From assembly GCF_024970185.1 (NCBI RefSeq), contig NZ_CP103965.1:492001-556000 (forward strand): a stretch of 64,000 nucleotides of DNA. The letters run 5' to 3'. Source of the DNA: Pseudomonas sp. N3-W. Lineage in GTDB: Bacteria > Pseudomonadota > Gammaproteobacteria > Pseudomonadales > Pseudomonadaceae. The notes under the pieces are model-generated. The model did not search any database. It was not told the origin of the DNA and was given only the letters and a program-made list of their open reading frames with translations. Positions 29,108-39,350 of this stretch are shown piece after piece; within the stretch, counting starts at the first letter, position 1, and each line of letters starts with the position of its first letter. The translations under genes were made by a program, and so were the position numbers.

Positions 29108-31045
29108 ATGCAGTTCTGGCGACGCAGTATCCAGTGGCAGTTGATTCTGAGCATGGGCACCGCCCTGTTGGTCAGTATCCTGATTGTGGTTGGCATTTAC
29201 ACCCTCGTGCTTAATCGCCTCGCCCAGAGCTATCTGGTCGAACAGGCGTTGCCGTCGAGCATCGAAGCGATGCGCAACGACATCGAACGCATCCTCGTCC
29301 AACCCCTCACCGCCGCCAAGGACATCGCCAGCAACAGCATGGTGCGCGACTGGCTGGCCGGGGGCGAAAACAGTGCCCAGACCGCCACCTTCGTGCAGTA
29401 CCTGGAAGGCATCCGCGCCGAACACAAGGCCTTCACCGCACTGATGATTGGCGCCGATTCCAGCCATTACTACACGGAAAAAGGCCTGGACCGCACCCTC
29501 AGCCGCGCCAATCCCAAAGACGCCTGGTTCTATTCGTTTCTCGATGGCAATCAGCCGCGCACCCTCAATATCGACAATGACACCGCAACCGGAGAATTGG
29601 CGCTGTTCATCGACCTCAAGGTCGAGCAGGCCGGTAAAGTCGTGGGCGTTGCCGGCCTCGGCCTGAGCATGAAAGAGCTGTCGCAGCTGATCCACAATTT
29701 CAGTTTCGGTGAGCGCGGCAAGGTCTATCTCGTGCGTTCCGACGGCTTGATCCAGGTCCACCCCGAGGCTCAATTCAGCGGTAAACGGACGCTTGCCGAA
29801 CAGATTGGTGCCCCGGCTGCGCAAGCCGTCATGGGTCAGAAAAATGCCGCCAACAGCAACTTCGTGCGTGACGGCGAAGATTTTCTGGCGTTGAGCCTGC
29901 CACTGCGCGACCTGGGCTGGACCCTGGTGGCCGAAGTGCCGCAGTCGCAGATCTATGCCGAAGCCCGTCGCGCCATGTGGATGAGCAGCGGCATTGGCCT
30001 GGCGGTGGCGCTGGTGTGCCTGATGTTGGTGGTGCTGCTGGCCCGTGGCCTGGTGCGACCGATCCGTCAGGTAACAGAAGCACTGGTAGCCATCGGTAGC
30101 GGTGGTGGAGATTTGACCCACCGGTTAGATTCCAGTCGCGCCGATGAGCTGGGTGACCTGGCGCGTGGCTTCAATCGCTTCCTCGACAGCCAGCGCGACA
30201 TGATCGGCGAAGTGCTGACCACCAGCGAGCGGTTGCGCACCGCTGTCGGCCAAGTGGCGAAGGTAGTGGATAACACCGCCGAGCGTTCCGGTCGCCAGCA
30301 GGAAATGACCGACATGGTGGCCACCGCTGTCCACGAAATGGGCCTGACCGTGCAGGAAATCGCCCAGAACGCCGGCAACGCCGCGGTGGCCTCGCAAACC
30401 GCTCGGGACGAGGCGATGCAGGCGCGGGAAGTGGTCGGCGGCTCGATCCGGCACATTGAAAGCATGTCCGATGAAATCGGTGTCGCCGCGACGGCGGTGG
30501 GCGAGCTGGCCCATCAGGTGGCGTCGATCGATCAGGTGCTGGCGGTAATTCGCGGGATTTCCGAGCAAACCAATTTGCTGGCGCTCAACGCTGCGATTGA
30601 AGCAGCACGGGCCGGGGACATGGGGCGCGGTTTTGCCGTGGTGGCGGATGAAGTGCGCACCTTGGCGCGGCGCACACAGTCGTCCACCGACGAGATTCAA
30701 CAGATGATCGGCAATCTCAAGCAAGGTGCAGAGAACGCCGTTTCATCGATGCACTCGGGGCAAGCGGCGACCGGGACCGGGGTTGAGTCCAGTCAACGCA
30801 CCGGGTCATCGCTGACGGCGATTACCGGGCAGATCGAGCGCATCAGCGACATGAACCACCAGGTGGCGACGGCGACGGAAGAGCAGTCGGCGGTGACCGA
30901 AGAGATCAACCGCAATGTGCAAGGCATTTCCGACCTGGCCCGGGCGACGGCGGGGGAGGTCAGGGCGTGTCGTGAGGATTGCCAGACGTTGCAGCGGTTG
31001 GCCGATGATCTGGCACGGCAGATGGGTGGGTTCAAGTTGAGTTGA
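29108..31045 (+). CDS. Methyl-accepting chemotaxis protein with dCache-type sensor
   Basis: A 645-residue chemoreceptor. TM1 ([21 protein letters not shown] truncated at its ends here) is followed by a periplasmic sensor of about 240 residues with the double-Cache features [22 protein letters not shown] and [18 protein letters not shown]2 is near [20 protein letters not shown], then HAMP, then the signalling domain with [25 protein letters not shown] before ATG 29108 supports the start; the upstream in-frame extension does not resemble the family. dCache receptors commonly bind amino acids, polyamines or organic acids, but this ligand is unknown. Confidence 0.93.
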   Translation: MQFWRRSIQWQLILSMGTALLVSILIVVGIYTLVLNRLAQSYLVEQALPSSIEAMRNDIERILVQPLTAAKDIASNSMVRDWLAGGENSAQTATFVQYLEGIRAEHKAFTALMIGADSSHYYTEKGLDRTLSRANPKDAWFYSFLDGNQPRTLNIDNDTATGELALFIDLKVEQAGKVVGVAGLGLSMKELSQLIHNFSFGERGKVYLVRSDGLIQVHPEAQFSGKRTLAEQIGAPAAQAVMGQKNAANSNFVRDGEDFLALSLPLRDLGWTLVAEVPQSQIYAEARRAMWMSSGIGLAVALVCLMLVVLLARGLVRPIRQVTEALVAIGSGGGDLTHRLDSSRADELGDLARGFNRFLDSQRDMIGEVLTTSERLRTAVGQVAKVVDNTAERSGRQQEMTDMVATAVHEMGLTVQEIAQNAGNAAVASQTARDEAMQAREVVGGSIRHIESMSDEIGVAATAVGELAHQVASIDQVLAVIRGISEQTNLLALNAAIEAARAGDMGRGFAVVADEVRTLARRTQSSTDEIQQMIGNLKQGAENAVSSMHSGQAATGTGVESSQRTGSSLTAITGQIERISDMNHQVATATEEQSAVTEEINRNVQGISDLARATAGEVRACREDCQTLQRLADDLARQMGGFKLS

Positions 31046-31066
31046 TGCAGTGCCGGTGCGGGCCTC

Positions 31067-31141
31067 TTCGCGAGCAGGCTCGCTCCCACATTTGATCTCT
31101 GTTGTACCCAGAACCAATGTGGGAGCGAGCTTGCTCGCGAA
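31067..31141. repeat. REPIN between chemoreceptor and acyl-CoA dehydrogenase genes
   Basis: Inverted REP pair: GCGAGCAGGCTCGCTCCCAC at 31070 onward and GTGGGAGCGAGCTTGCTCGC ending 31139, with a 26-base spacer. It lies between convergent genes. Confidence 0.88.
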
Positions 31142-31170
31142 TAGATTTCAGCAACGCCAAAGGACCTGGA

Positions 31171-32973
31171 TCAGAACCACTCATCCTGCATCCCCAGGCA
31201 CACATCATCCCGCGCCTCAAGAATCGCCAGCTCATGATGACAACCCGGCACTTCCCACGTCAGGAAATACCGCGCCGCCTGCAACTTGCCCTTATAGAAA
31301 TTCACATCCGCTGCATTGCCCTTGGCCAATCCTTCCTCAGCGCGAATCGCCTGTTCCAGCCAGCGCCAGCCAATCACCGTGTGCCCGAACACCTTCAGAT
31401 ACAGCGCTGAATTCGCCAAGCTGCTGTTGACCTTGCCCTGGCCCAGATCGGTCAGCAGGCCAATGGTCACTGCTTGCAGGTGTGCCACCAGTTTCTCCAG
31501 CGGTTCGCGTAGCGGCGTCAGCGACTCATAAAAGTGGGCGCGCTCGGCGGTGTTGGCGATCAGTCGAATCAGCTGCTTGAGCCCGGCCCCGCCGTTCTGC
31601 GCCAGTTTGCGCCCCAGCAAGTCCAGCGACTGAATGCCGTGGGTGCCTTCGTGAATCGGGTTCAGGCGGTTATCGCGGTAATACTGCTCCACTGGATACT
31701 CGCGGGTATAACCGTGGCCGCCGAGAATCTGGATTGCCAGCTCGTTGGCCTTCAGGCAGAACTCCGAGGGCCAGGATTTGACGATCGGCGTCAGCAGGTC
31801 CAGCAGTTCGTGGGCCTGCTTGCGTTCGGCTTCGGTCGCCAGCGTGGTGGTGTCGTCGAACAGGCGAGCCGCATACAGCCCCAGATCGAACGAGCCTTCG
31901 ACGTACGCCTTCTGCGTCAGCAACATGCGTTTGACGTCGGCGTGCTGAATGATCGCCACCGGCGCGGTGGCTGGATCCTTGTTATCTGGCACGCGACCCT
32001 GCGGACGCTCGCGGGCGTATTCCAGCGAGTACAGGTAACCGGCGTAACCGAGCATCACTGCGCCCATGCCGACGCCAATCCGCGCCTCGTTCATCATCTG
32101 GAACATGTAGCTCAGGCCGTGATGCGGCTTGCCCACCAGATAACCGACGCACTCGCCGTTATCGCCGAAGTTCAGCGCCGTGGACGTGGTGCCGCGCCAG
32201 CCCATCTTGTGGAACAGCCCGGCCAGCAGCACGTCGTTACGCTTGCCCAGGCTGCCATCCTCGTTGACCAGGAACTTGGGCACGATAAACAGCGAAATGC
32301 CCTTCACCCCGGCCGGCGCGTCCGGCAGCTTGGCCAGCACCATGTGCACGATGTTTTCCGACAGCGGGTGATCGCCGCCGGAGATGAAGATCTTGTTGCC
32401 CTTGAGCCGATAAGTGCCATCTGCCGCAGGCTCGGCGCGGGTGCGAATATCCGACAGTGACGACCCGGCATGTGGCTCGGTCAGGGCCATGGTGCCGAAG
32501 AAACGACCGTCGATCATCGGTTGCAGGAAGCGCTGCTTTTGCTCATCGGTGCCGAAGCTTTCAATCAGATTGGCCGCGCCCATGGTCAGGAACGGGTAGG
32601 ACGTGGACGCCGCGTTGGCCGACTGAAAGTGGGCGAAGCAGGCTTGCGACAACAGTGTAGGCAGTTGCATGCCGCCGGCGTCGAAACTGCGCGCGGCATT
32701 CAGGAAGCCGGCTTCAAGAAATGCATCCACCGCTGGCTTCACTTCCGGAATCAGAATCGCCTCACCGTTTTCATAGCGCGGCTCGTGCTCGTCGCCCTTG
32801 CGGTTATGCGGCGCGAAGAACTTCTCGGCGATGCTGCGGGCGGTGCCGATGGCGGCATCGAATGTCTCGCGATTGTGCTCGGCGAACCGCTCACGCTGGG
32901 TCAGGCCCTCGGCATCAAGGACTTCATACAGCTCGAAAGCCAGATTGCGGGAACTGAGCAACGTCTCGGACAT
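31171..32973 (-). CDS. Acyl-CoA dehydrogenase, large 600-residue type
   Basis: FAD-dependent acyl-CoA dehydrogenase catalysing alpha,beta-dehydrogenation in fatty-acid or thioester catabolism. Family motifs include ALTEPHAGSSLSDIRTRA (flavin binding) and MMNEARIGVGMGAVMLGYAGYLYSLEYARERPQGR in two stretches, the latter near the catalytic Glu region. At 600 residues it belongs to the long class with an N-terminal extension and an extra C-terminal domain, like P. aeruginosa PA5020 and DmdC-type enzymes. Chain-length preference cannot be assigned. Both sides have REPINs, so it appears monocistronic. Confidence 0.92.
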   Translation of the reverse strand: MSETLLSSRNLAFELYEVLDAEGLTQRERFAEHNRETFDAAIGTARSIAEKFFAPHNRKGDEHEPRYENGEAILIPEVKPAVDAFLEAGFLNAARSFDAGGMQLPTLLSQACFAHFQSANAASTSYPFLTMGAANLIESFGTDEQKQRFLQPMIDGRFFGTMALTEPHAGSSLSDIRTRAEPAADGTYRLKGNKIFISGGDHPLSENIVHMVLAKLPDAPAGVKGISLFIVPKFLVNEDGSLGKRNDVLLAGLFHKMGWRGTTSTALNFGDNGECVGYLVGKPHHGLSYMFQMMNEARIGVGMGAVMLGYAGYLYSLEYARERPQGRVPDNKDPATAPVAIIQHADVKRMLLTQKAYVEGSFDLGLYAARLFDDTTTLATEAERKQAHELLDLLTPIVKSWPSEFCLKANELAIQILGGHGYTREYPVEQYYRDNRLNPIHEGTHGIQSLDLLGRKLAQNGGAGLKQLIRLIANTAERAHFYESLTPLREPLEKLVAHLQAVTIGLLTDLGQGKVNSSLANSALYLKVFGHTVIGWRWLEQAIRAEEGLAKGNAADVNFYKGKLQAARYFLTWEVPGCHHELAILEARDDVCLGMQDEWF

Positions 32974-33090
32974 GGCGGCCTACCTTGATTGGGGATGGGC
33001 CGAGTCTAGGCGTGGGGAGGGCGGGGTGAACAGGATGATTGATGGTGGTGATGGAGGGGCAGAACGAGTAAGACGATTGACGCAGAACCC

Positions 33091-33180
33091 CGTGGGAGCG
33101 AGCTTGCTCGCGATAGCGGTTTGCCAGTCACATCCATGTTGAATGTGCCGCCGTCATCGCGAGCAAGCTCGCTCCCACAG
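33091..33180. repeat. REPIN between acyl-CoA dehydrogenase and putA
   Basis: GTGGGAGCGAGCTTGCTCGC (33092 onward) and its inverted partner GCGAGCAAGCTCGCTCCCAC (33159-33178) flank a 40-base spacer. It sits just past the putA stop and upstream of the acyl-CoA dehydrogenase promoter region. Confidence 0.88.
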
Positions 33181-33190
33181 GTACTGGGGT

Positions 33191-36100
33191 TTATCCGATC
33201 GTCATGAGGCTCGCATTACCCCCCGCCGCAGCGGTGTTTACGCTCAATGCCCGCTCGATCACCAACCGCTCCAGCGCAATGTTGGTTTCACCCTGAGACA
33301 AGCCGTGAACACCCACGATCGCCCCGGCGCGCTTGGCCACTTGCTGGCAAACCGCGCGCAACTGATCGGAATGGCCATGATGCAGGACCGCATCAAACAC
33401 CACCTCGTCCTTGTGCCAGTCGGAAACCAGCTTGATCCGCGCCTGAACGTCTTTCGGCAGTCGTGCGAACATCGCCTTCGTCAAGTCAGATTCCGGCCAC
33501 ACCGCCGAACCACCAACCGCCAATACCGCAGCCAGTTGCGTCAGCAGATCGCCTTCGACTTCCGCCAGGCACAGCACATGCTCACGCGGCAGGATCGCAT
33601 AGCTGTTGCGCTCGCCGGTCGGGCCGGCCAGCACGCGGGTGATGCCGCTTTGCGACTGCGCCGCGAACTGCACGCACAAGGTGCTCAGGTCGGCAAATTT
33701 GTTGCTGTCGGCCCAGGCTTTCAGTGCGGTCAGCGGCTTGCTCATGGCGTCACGCAGACGAACATCCGGGGCGACAATGGCGTCGCCGCGAGCGAAGGAT
33801 TGTTCGATGGCATCGGTCGGACGCGTCGACAACAGGCGATACAGGTACAACGGACCGCCGGCTTTCGGGCCAGTGCCCGACAGGCCTTCGCCGCCGAACG
33901 GCTGCACGCCGACCACGGCACCGACGATGTTGCGGTTCACGTAGACGTTACCGGCGTGAACGTTATCGATCACCTTGGCGATGGTTTCGTCGATCCGGGT
34001 ATGTACACCCAAGGTCAAGCCGTAGCCGGAGGCATTGATCTGACCGATCAACTGGTCAATGTCTTTGCGCTTGTAGCGAACCACGTGCAGCACCGGACCG
34101 AAGATTTCCCGTTGCAGCTCGTCGAAGCTTTCCAGTTCGATCAGTGTCGGCATCACAAAGGTGCCACGTTTGACTTCTTCGCCGTCGGCGATGGCCACCT
34201 GGTACACGCTGCGACCTTTGTCGCGCATGGCCTGGATGTGCTTCTCGATGCCGGCCTTGGCTTCGGCGTCGATCACCGGGCCGATGTCCACGGACAGGCG
34301 CTCTGGATTGCCGAGGCGGCATTCAGCCATGGCACCTTTGAGCATTTCGATGACGCGGTCTGCCGAATCTTCCTGCAAGCACAGCACGCGCAGTGCCGAG
34401 CAGCGTTGACCGGCGCTGTCGAAGGCCGACGACACGACATCGATGACAACCTGTTCGGTGAGCGCCGAGGAATCGACGATCATCGCGTTCTGGCCACCGG
34501 TTTCGGCAATCAGCGGAATCGGACGACCCTGAGCATCCAGGCGACCGGCGACGTTGCGTTGCAGCAAGCGAGCGACTTCAGTGGAGCCGGTGAACATCAC
34601 GCCTTTGACCCGATCGTCACCGACCAGGCGCGCGCCAACGGTTTCGCCACGGCCCGGCAGCAGTTGCAGCACGCCTTCCGGAATCCCGGCTTCGAGCAGC
34701 AAGCGCACGGCTTGCGCCGCTACCAACGGGGTTTGTTCCGCAGGCTTGGCCAGCACCGGGTTACCGGCGGCGAGTGCAGCGGCGACCTGGCCACTGAAAA
34801 TCGCCAGCGGGAAGTTCCACGGGCTGATGCACACCACTGGACCCAACGGGCGGTGGGCGTCGTTGGTGAAGTCGTTACGGGCCTGCACCGCGTAATAACG
34901 CAGGAAGTCCACGGCTTCACGCACTTCGGCGATGGCATTGGCGAAGGTCTTGCCGGCTTCGCGAGCCAACAGGCCCATCAGCGGCTGGATCTCGCCCTCC
35001 ATCAAATCAGCGGCACGTTCCAGAATCGCAGCGCGTTCGGCGGGCGGAGTGGCCTGCCAGATCGGCGCAGCGTTCAGCGCGCACTGGATCGCGTTGTCGA
35101 CATCTTCGACAGTGGCTTCCTGCACATGGCCAACCACATCACGCAGATCGGATGGGTTCAGGACCGGCGCCGGCGCTTCGGTGTTGGAGGCGCAACCGAG
35201 CATCGGCGCGGCTTTCCAGCTGTTATGAGCGGTGGCCAGCAAGGCGCAGGACAGTGAGGCCAGACGATGTTCGTTGGCCATGTCGATGCCGCTGGAGTTG
35301 GCGCGCTCGGCACCATAAAGATCACGCGGCAGCGGGATACGCGGGTGCGGCAGGCCGAAGCCGCCTTCCAGCGTCGCCATCTGCTCGATGCTGGCCACTG
35401 GATCGGCCACCAGCTCCTGAATCAAAATGGACTGGTCGGCGATGCGGTTGACGAACGAGGTGTTCGCGCCGTTTTCCAGCAGACGACGGACCAGATACGC
35501 CAACAGTGTTTCGTGAGTACCGACCGGTGCATACACACGGCACGGACGGTTCAGCTTGCCTTCGGAAACTTTGCCTACAACCTGTTCGTACAGGGGTTCG
35601 CCCATGCCGTGCAGGCACTGGAACTCGTACTGGCCGGGGTAATAGTTCTGACCGGCAATATGGTAAATGGCCGACAGAGTGTGGGCGTTGTGCGTGGCGA
35701 ACTGCGGATAGATGACTTCCGGCACCGACAGCAGTTTGCGTGCGCAGGCGATGTAGGAAACATCGGTGTACACCTTGCGGGTGTAAACCGGATAGCCTTC
35801 CAGGCCTTCGACCTGGGCGCGCTTGATTTCGCTGTCCCAGTACGCGCCTTTCACCAGGCGGATCATCAGGCGATGACGGCTGCGGCGCGCCAGATCGATC
35901 ACGTAGTCGATCACGTACGGGCAACGCTTCTGATAAGCCTGGATCACGAACCCGATGCCGTTCCAGCCCGTCAGTTGCGGCTCGAAGCACAGACGCTCCA
36001 GCAGATCCAGCGACAGTTCGAGACGGTCGGCTTCTTCGGCGTCGATGTTCAGGCCGATGTCGTATTGCTTGGCCAGCAGGGTCAGCGACAGCAGGCGCGG

Positions 36101-37141
36101 GTACAGCTCATCCATCACGCGCTCGTACTGGGCACGGCTGTAACGCGGGTGCAGGGCCGACAGCTTGATGGAAATGCCAGGACCTTCATAAATCCCACGG
36201 CCGTGGGACGCTTTGCCGATCGAGTGGATGGCTTGTTCGTACGAGGCCAGGTACTTCTGGGCATCGTGCTCGGTGAGTGCGGCTTCACCCAGCATGTCGT
36301 AGGAATAGCGGAAGCCCTTGGCTTCGAACTTGCTGGCGTTGGCGAGCGCTTCGGCGATGGTTTCGCCGGTGACAAATTGCTCGCCCATCAAGCGCATGGC
36401 CATGTCGACGCCCTTGCGGATCATCGGCTCGCCGCTTTTACCAATGATGCGGCTCAGGGACGAGGTCAGGCCGGCTTCGTTGTGGGTCGCGACCAGTTTG
36501 CCGGTCAGCAGCAGGCCCCAAGTGGCGGCGTTGACGAACAGCGACGGGCTGTTGCCCAAATGCGGATGCCAGTTGCCGGTGCTGATCTTGTCGCGGATCA
36601 GCGCGTCACGGGTGCCTTTGTCCGGGATGCGCAGCAGCGCTTCGGCCAGGCACATCAGCGCCACGCCTTCCTGGGACGACAGGGAAAATTCCTGCAACAG
36701 GCCCTGAACAATGCCTGCACGGCCACCAGCGCTCTTTTGATTGCGCAGTTTTTCGGCAATCGAGGAGGCAAGTTTGTTGGTGGCTTCGGCCATCGCCGCC
36801 GGCAGACGCGCCTGCTCGATCAGCATCGGCACCACTTCCGGTTCCGGGCGGCGGTAAGCGGCGGTGATCGAGGCACGCAGTACCGATTGCGGCAGAATGC
36901 TTTCAGCGAATTCGAGGAAGCACTGGTGAGCGTGATCCTGCGGCGCATCGACGGCGTCGTCGGCGTCCTTGGTCAAACCGCTCAGCTCGGTCAGGGTTGC
37001 ACCACCCTCGAGTTTTTCCAGGTAATTGAAAATTGCCTGCTTGATCAGCCAGTGCGGCGTGCGATCAATCGAGGTCGCGGCCGCCTTCAGGCGCTCGCGG
37101 GTCGGGTCGTCAAGTTTGACCCCAAGGGTGGTGGTAGCCAT
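33191..37141 (-). CDS. putA: Trifunctional proline dehydrogenase / P5C dehydrogenase / put repressor PutA
   Basis: A 1316-residue protein oxidising proline to glutamate. Residues 1-45 form a ribbon-helix-helix DNA-binding domain (TTLGVKLDDPTRERLKAAAT), so this is a trifunctional PutA that also represses put genes. The proline dehydrogenase barrel covers about 180-560 (GISIKLSALHPRYSRAQ; LMIRLVKGAYWDSEIKRAQ), and the P5C dehydrogenase covers about 620-1110 with the catalytic Cys in DSAGQRCSALR and Glu in ETGGQNAM. The C-terminal part is an ALDH-like capping domain. The start at 37141 has AGGATA upstream; a longer frame lacks family sequence. Confidence 0.97.
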   Translation of the reverse strand: MATTTLGVKLDDPTRERLKAAATSIDRTPHWLIKQAIFNYLEKLEGGATLTELSGLTKDADDAVDAPQDHAHQCFLEFAESILPQSVLRASITAAYRRPEPEVVPMLIEQARLPAAMAEATNKLASSIAEKLRNQKSAGGRAGIVQGLLQEFSLSSQEGVALMCLAEALLRIPDKGTRDALIRDKISTGNWHPHLGNSPSLFVNAATWGLLLTGKLVATHNEAGLTSSLSRIIGKSGEPMIRKGVDMAMRLMGEQFVTGETIAEALANASKFEAKGFRYSYDMLGEAALTEHDAQKYLASYEQAIHSIGKASHGRGIYEGPGISIKLSALHPRYSRAQYERVMDELYPRLLSLTLLAKQYDIGLNIDAEEADRLELSLDLLERLCFEPQLTGWNGIGFVIQAYQKRCPYVIDYVIDLARRSRHRLMIRLVKGAYWDSEIKRAQVEGLEGYPVYTRKVYTDVSYIACARKLLSVPEVIYPQFATHNAHTLSAIYHIAGQNYYPGQYEFQCLHGMGEPLYEQVVGKVSEGKLNRPCRVYAPVGTHETLLAYLVRRLLENGANTSFVNRIADQSILIQELVADPVASIEQMATLEGGFGLPHPRIPLPRDLYGAERANSSGIDMANEHRLASLSCALLATAHNSWKAAPMLGCASNTEAPAPVLNPSDLRDVVGHVQEATVEDVDNAIQCALNAAPIWQATPPAERAAILERAADLMEGEIQPLMGLLAREAGKTFANAIAEVREAVDFLRYYAVQARNDFTNDAHRPLGPVVCISPWNFPLAIFSGQVAAALAAGNPVLAKPAEQTPLVAAQAVRLLLEAGIPEGVLQLLPGRGETVGARLVGDDRVKGVMFTGSTEVARLLQRNVAGRLDAQGRPIPLIAETGGQNAMIVDSSALTEQVVIDVVSSAFDSAGQRCSALRVLCLQEDSADRVIEMLKGAMAECRLGNPERLSVDIGPVIDAEAKAGIEKHIQAMRDKGRSVYQVAIADGEEVKRGTFVMPTLIELESFDELQREIFGPVLHVVRYKRKDIDQLIGQINASGYGLTLGVHTRIDETIAKVIDNVHAGNVYVNRNIVGAVVGVQPFGGEGLSGTGPKAGGPLYLYRLLSTRPTDAIEQSFARGDAIVAPDVRLRDAMSKPLTALKAWADSNKFADLSTLCVQFAAQSQSGITRVLAGPTGERNSYAILPREHVLCLAEVEGDLLTQLAAVLAVGGSAVWPESDLTKAMFARLPKDVQARIKLVSDWHKDEVVFDAVLHHGHSDQLRAVCQQVAKRAGAIVGVHGLSQGETNIALERLVIERALSVNTAAAGGNASLMTIG

Positions 37142-37189
37142 ATTTTTATCCTCATGTTTGCCACGACTGCGCGGCATCAGCTGGCGCCA

Positions 37190-37230
37190 AGATTAGCCGT
37201 GCGCTGACAGAGGTGCAACCGGGTGCAACC
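37190..37230. promoter_or_regulatory. putA-proximal PutA operators and promoter candidate
   Basis: Two TGCAAC half-sites (GTTGCA on the putA strand) lie at 37214-37219 and 37224-37229, ten bases apart. On the minus strand TTGCAC (37218-37213) and TAATCT (37195-37190) are 17 bases apart and could be the putA -35/-10, with the operator overlapping the -35. GTTGCA is the PutA recognition core known from E. coli. Confidence 0.65.
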
Positions 37231-37380
37231 CTTTTTTTGTCGGAATAATCGGCAGGTCGTCAGGAAATAAATTCTGGTATGAAGGCGCTGCCCCAGCTTG
37301 GTGCTTTTACTTCTTGTAAAACTCTATATTTGCCTTGAAGCGTGACAAAAAACGCTCTATTTCAAGGAAAAATGCATAGG

Positions 37381-37452
37381 TGCAACTAATTCTCAAGAAA
37401 CAGGTTGCACCTGATTTACGTTGTTGCATAGGATTCGCGACCAAGGTGCAAC
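37381..37452. promoter_or_regulatory. Cluster of four GTTGCA PutA operator half-sites in the putA-putP gap
   Basis: GTTGCA/TGCAAC occurs at 37381-37386, 37404-37409, 37423-37428 and 37447-37452, spaced 19-24 bases. With the two putA-proximal copies this makes six in the 462-base divergent control region (37142-37603), as expected for autorepression by the PutA ribbon-helix-helix domain in the absence of proline. The remainder of the gap shows nothing else recognisable. Confidence 0.75.
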
Positions 37453-37603
37453 CGGCTAAAAAGTTCGGTGTACCGGCTGATGGCTTTCCTGGGGAAACAT
37501 CAGTCATAAATGCACGGGGCTGGAAATCGTTTGAACAAGCGTCGTCGTTTGTCTCGGTTTCACACACCGTCGCTACATAAAAACAAAGCCAGGGCGTATT
37601 TGA

Positions 37604-39088
37604 ATGAGCGTAAGCAACCCAACCCTGATCACGTTTGTGATCTACATCGCAGCCATGGTGCTGATCGGCTTCATGGCCTATCGCTCCACCAACAACCTTT
37701 CTGACTACATCCTGGGCGGTCGCAGCCTGGGCAGCGTCGTGACCGCGCTGTCTGCCGGCGCCTCCGACATGAGCGGCTGGTTGTTGATGGGCCTGCCGGG
37801 TGCCATCTACCTGTCCGGTCTTTCCGAAAGCTGGATCGCCATCGGCCTGATCGTCGGGGCTTACCTGAACTGGCTGTTTGTTGCCGGCCGTTTGCGGGTA
37901 CAGACCGAGCACAACGGCGACGCCCTGACACTGCCGGATTACTTTTCCAGCCGTTTCGAAGACAAAAGCGGCCTGCTGCGGATTATCTCCGCCGTGGTGA
38001 TCCTGGTGTTCTTCACCATCTATTGCGCTTCCGGCATCGTGGCCGGTGCCCGTCTGTTTGAAAGCACCTTCGGCATGTCCTACGAGACCGCGCTGTGGGC
38101 CGGTGCCGCGGCGACGATTGCCTACACCTTTGTCGGTGGTTTCCTGGCGGTGAGCTGGACCGATACCGTACAAGCCACGCTGATGATTTTTGCCTTGCTG
38201 CTGACGCCGATCATCGTGCTGCTGGCCACCGGTGGCGTCGATACCACGTTCCTGGCAATCGAAGCGCAGAATCCTGACAACTTCAACATGCTGAAAAACA
38301 CCACCTTCATCAGCATTGTTTCTCTGATGGGCTGGGGCTTGGGTTACTTCGGCCAGCCGCACATCCTGGCGCGTTTCATGGCGGCGGATTCGGTCAAGTC
38401 GATTGCCAAGGCGCGTCGCATCTCCATGACCTGGATGATTCTGTGCCTGGGCGGCACCGTCGCCGTCGGTTTCTTCGGTATTGCCTACTTCTCGGCGAAT
38501 CCGCACCTGGCGGCGCCTGTGACCGAAAACCACGAGCGTGTGTTCATCGAACTGGCCAAGATCCTGTTCAACCCGTGGATTGCCGGCATATTGCTGTCGG
38601 CCATTCTGGCGGCCGTCATGAGTACCCTGAGCTGCCAGTTGCTGGTGTGCTCCAGCGCCCTGACCGAAGACTTCTACAAGACTTTTCTGCGTAAAACCGC
38701 ATCCCAGGTTGAGCTGGTATGGGTCGGCCGCGCCATGGTGCTGCTGGTTGCGCTGATCGCCATCGCGATGGCCGCGAACCCGGAAAACCGCGTATTGGGC
38801 CTGGTCAGCTACGCCTGGGCCGGTTTCGGTGCGGCGTTCGGTCCGGTAGTGCTGATTTCGGTGATCTGGAAAGACATGACCCGCAACGGCGCACTGGCCG
38901 GGATCCTGGTCGGCGCGGTCACCGTGATCGTCTGGAAACACTTCAACCTGCTGGGCCTGTACGAAATTATCCCGGGCTTCATCTTTGCCAGCCTGGCCAT
39001 CTATATCGTCAGCAAGCTGGGCGCGCCGACTCAGGGCATGCTGCAGCGCTTTGATGCGGCGGAGAAGGATTATCGTCTGAACAAGTGA
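37604..39088 (+). CDS. putP: Sodium/proline symporter PutP
   Basis: A 494-residue Na+/solute symporter of the SSS family with about 13 transmembrane helices. PutP-specific stretches include FSDYILGGRSL-like NLSDYILGGRSLGS, SAGASDMSGWLLMGLPGA and GLSESWIAIGLIVGAYLNW, which carry the sodium and proline binding residues. It is divergent from putA across the operator-rich gap, and a strong intrinsic terminator follows. It imports proline for use as carbon, nitrogen or osmoprotectant. Confidence 0.96.
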   Translation: MSVSNPTLITFVIYIAAMVLIGFMAYRSTNNLSDYILGGRSLGSVVTALSAGASDMSGWLLMGLPGAIYLSGLSESWIAIGLIVGAYLNWLFVAGRLRVQTEHNGDALTLPDYFSSRFEDKSGLLRIISAVVILVFFTIYCASGIVAGARLFESTFGMSYETALWAGAAATIAYTFVGGFLAVSWTDTVQATLMIFALLLTPIIVLLATGGVDTTFLAIEAQNPDNFNMLKNTTFISIVSLMGWGLGYFGQPHILARFMAADSVKSIAKARRISMTWMILCLGGTVAVGFFGIAYFSANPHLAAPVTENHERVFIELAKILFNPWIAGILLSAILAAVMSTLSCQLLVCSSALTEDFYKTFLRKTASQVELVWVGRAMVLLVALIAIAMAANPENRVLGLVSYAWAGFGAAFGPVVLISVIWKDMTRNGALAGILVGAVTVIVWKHFNLLGLYEIIPGFIFASLAIYIVSKLGAPTQGMLQRFDAAEKDYRLNK

Positions 39089-39120
39089 TGGGTGTTGGTT
39101 GACCCTTCGCGGTTATAGAA

Positions 39121-39158
39121 ACGGCCCGCTTCCTGTTGGAGGCGGGCCGTTTTTTTTG
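39121..39158 (+). terminator. Intrinsic terminator after putP
   Basis: Arms ACGGCCCGC (39121-39129) and GCGGGCCGT (39142-39150) form a GC-rich hairpin followed by an eight-T run ending at 39158. It lies 33 bases after the putP stop. Confidence 0.92.
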
Positions 39159-39350
39159 CAGATTTTGTGGCATCAAATATCCCACAAGGATTGGTGGTGA
39201 TTTTGAGGGGGATGTCTGTAGCTGAACACCCTGATACTTGAGGGAAAATTCTCTAAAAAAACACGCCTAATCTGTTTTCCCTGTCATCCCGGCAACGCCC
39301 CTCATCCGTCATGCAGAATCGCCCGCCCTTATTCTGCAAAGAGACATCGG

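Noticed and set aside
33143..37207. Two long antisense frames opposite putA
   Set aside because: Shadow frames of a well-conserved 1316-residue PutA; no start signals.
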